A stretch of DNA of 55,701 nucleotides from Betaproteobacteria bacterium (GTDB taxonomy: Bacteria > Pseudomonadota > Gammaproteobacteria > Burkholderiales > Rhodocyclaceae). The notes below the pieces were generated by a model, which had not been told where the DNA came from, did no database searches, and saw only the letters and a program-made list of their open reading frames with translations. Position 1 is the stretch's first letter. Each line of letters begins with the position of its first letter. Shown in pieces: positions 54,690 through 55,701 of this stretch. A program made the translations under genes and the position numbers. The stretch covers positions 1 through 55,701 of the forward strand of contig JAPTVL010000030.1 in assembly GCA_028065725.1 (NCBI GenBank), written 5' to 3'.

Positions 54690-55701
54690 GGTTTCTCGGG
54701 CTGCTCTATTTGCTCGTGAGCGGAATTACGTCAGCCTTTGCTCAGGGCTATGACGCCAGCAGCGCTTTTGGCGATGGAAGATCGCTCGGGTCAGGGGCGG
54801 TGGGCGGTGCATTTCAGGGAATCGGTACCGGAAGTGCGACAGCCATTGTCCCGGGTTATGGACAGGGCGCCAGCCAGACACAGTATTACCAAGGGGGCAT
54901 GGGACAGCTCTCCGGTCCCGGTGTTGCCAAGGTGACGGATTGTTCCAGCCAGGCTCCAGACGCAGACGCCTATCGACGGCAGGAATGCGATGCCGTCAAT
55001 TTCGTTGCCCGGAATCCCAGTGTCAGGCCAGCATTCTCGATCGATCGGACCACGGACCCACTGATCAGCCGAGCCAACTCGATCGCCAGCAATCCTGCGC
55101 TGCAATTCACCGGCATCAATGTGGGATCGAGCACGGAATCCTGCCGGGTAGTGACGGATACGACCCCCGCGACTTTTACGACGGAAATCTGCACAGAGTA
55201 TCGGCCGGTGACCAGTAATTTGTGCTCGACAGCGCGTCAGATCACGGTCGATCAGCATCACCTTTACCAATGTGTCGAGCAGATGCAGACCCTGAGCAAT
55301 GCAACGTGCTACATCGGTCGTCAGATTGCGGTGAACACCGCCTACAACTACCAGTGCAACCAGACCGTTCAAGGCTACGAAACCTTGAGTTGTCGCCGCG
55401 GCGTTTCGGCGACGGTGGGTTTCGGTCAATGCACGCCCGGGGCATGGTTGGGCCGAACCGCGTTCATGGACTGTAGCTGGTGCGTCGATCCCTACATGGC
55501 CATGAACATTTTCTGCGGAAGCGATGGCCACTCCTATGTCGTCGAACCATACCGCTCCTACGACGGCGTCAATCGTTATGACTACAACTGGATCGGTTAT
55601 CCGTGGGATGGCAGCTATGGCCGGTTTCCGGTGGCGGTGGCCCCAGGGCAATCAGTCACCGACTACTACGTCAGCAATCTTGGTTTCGGTTGCAACCTGT
55701 A
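54686..55701 (+). CDS. traN: TraN, mating-pair stabilisation adhesin (3' truncated by window)
   Basis: ATG 54686 overlaps the trbC stop (ATGA). The frame stays open to the window edge, about 338 codons. A signal peptide (LGLLYLLVSGITSAFA) precedes a Gly/Ser-rich stretch and then a region dense in cysteines (VTDCSSQAP, then ESCRVVTDTTP, then FMDCSWCVDPYM), as in TraN, a Cys-rich outer-membrane protein that stabilises mating pairs. The C-terminal part lies outside. Position after trbC matches the F order traW-U-trbC-N. Confidence 0.88.
   Translation, partial: MRFLGLLYLLVSGITSAFAQGYDASSAFGDGRSLGSGAVGGAFQGIGTGSATAIVPGYGQGASQTQYYQGGMGQLSGPGVAKVTDCSSQAPDADAYRRQECDAVNFVARNPSVRPAFSIDRTTDPLISRANSIASNPALQFTGINVGSSTESCRVVTDTTPATFTTEICTEYRPVTSNLCSTARQITVDQHHLYQCVEQMQTLSNATCYIGRQIAVNTAYNYQCNQTVQGYETLSCRRGVSATVGFGQCTPGAWLGRTAFMDCSWCVDPYMAMNIFCGSDGHSYVVEPYRSYDGVNRYDYNWIGYPWDGSYGRFPVAVAPGQSVTDYYVSNLGFGCNL

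Overview
The window is about 55.7 kb of GC-rich DNA, with a gene repertoire and codon use that suggest a betaproteobacterium, perhaps Rhodocyclales-like (inferred from protein character, not from a search). It reads as part of a large conjugative element, either an integrative element or a plasmid, with an F-type mating apparatus at both ends and roughly 39 kb of cargo between. The first 12.5 kb, on the plus strand, holds the end of traC, then trbI, traF, traH and traG. It continues with a hipBA-type toxin-antitoxin pair, an orphan AbiEi-type antitoxin with a stub of its toxin, a YbjQ-like membrane protein, an S26 maturation peptidase and a MOBH relaxase (traI). The last 3.4 kb holds traW, traU, trbC and the start of traN. 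A 27-bp palindromic sequence with only four differences lies upstream of both the S26 peptidase-traI pair and the traW block, and may be a shared control site.

Cargo block 1 (12.6-20.4 kb) is metal and thiol related. A MerR-type regulator, a small thioredoxin and a CcdA-like membrane protein overlap in one operon. A second small thioredoxin lies upstream, separated from them by an ISL3-family insertion sequence. Two MerR-style promoters with a shared half-site appear to serve both parts. Next comes a Tn21/Tn501-type mercury operon (merR divergent from merT-P-A-D-E and a broken EAL gene) that keeps one 38-bp transposon end but no transposase.

Cargo block 2 (21.0-35.4 kb) is a one-strand copper/silver island. 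In the direction of transcription it holds a MerR-family regulator, a CopL-like protein, CusC, CusB, CusA, two small secreted proteins, an outer-membrane porin, CusF, a small membrane protein, an ICMT-like membrane protein, a CopA-type ATPase, an orphan Rieske protein and CopK. It ends against remnants of an MFS transporter and a c-type cytochrome (35.5-36.4 kb).

Cargo block 3 (36.4-39.7 kb) is the anaerobic (class III) ribonucleotide reductase under a cobalamin riboswitch with a good sigma-70 promoter. The glycyl-radical tail of NrdD appears to be a separate 59-residue ORF, in frame behind the nrdD stop codon. A 37-residue ORF sits between the riboswitch and nrdD and overlaps the nrdD start.

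Cargo block 4 (40-51.3 kb) is a stress island. A long minus-strand operon encodes a hibernation-factor homologue, a one-TM protein, a Tim44-like protein, a small unknown protein, a P2-type cation ATPase, a universal stress protein, a CBS-pair protein and a catalase. An NhaR-like LysR regulator diverges from it across a 7-bp-arm dyad. It is followed by a TerB/DUF697-like protein and a GDT1/MneA-type manganese exporter behind a yybP-ykoY-type riboswitch. Taken together, the element would carry detoxification of mercury, copper and silver, oxidative and ionic stress functions and oxygen-independent dNTP synthesis along with its own transfer system. No tRNA, rRNA, integrase, attachment site or CRISPR array was seen.
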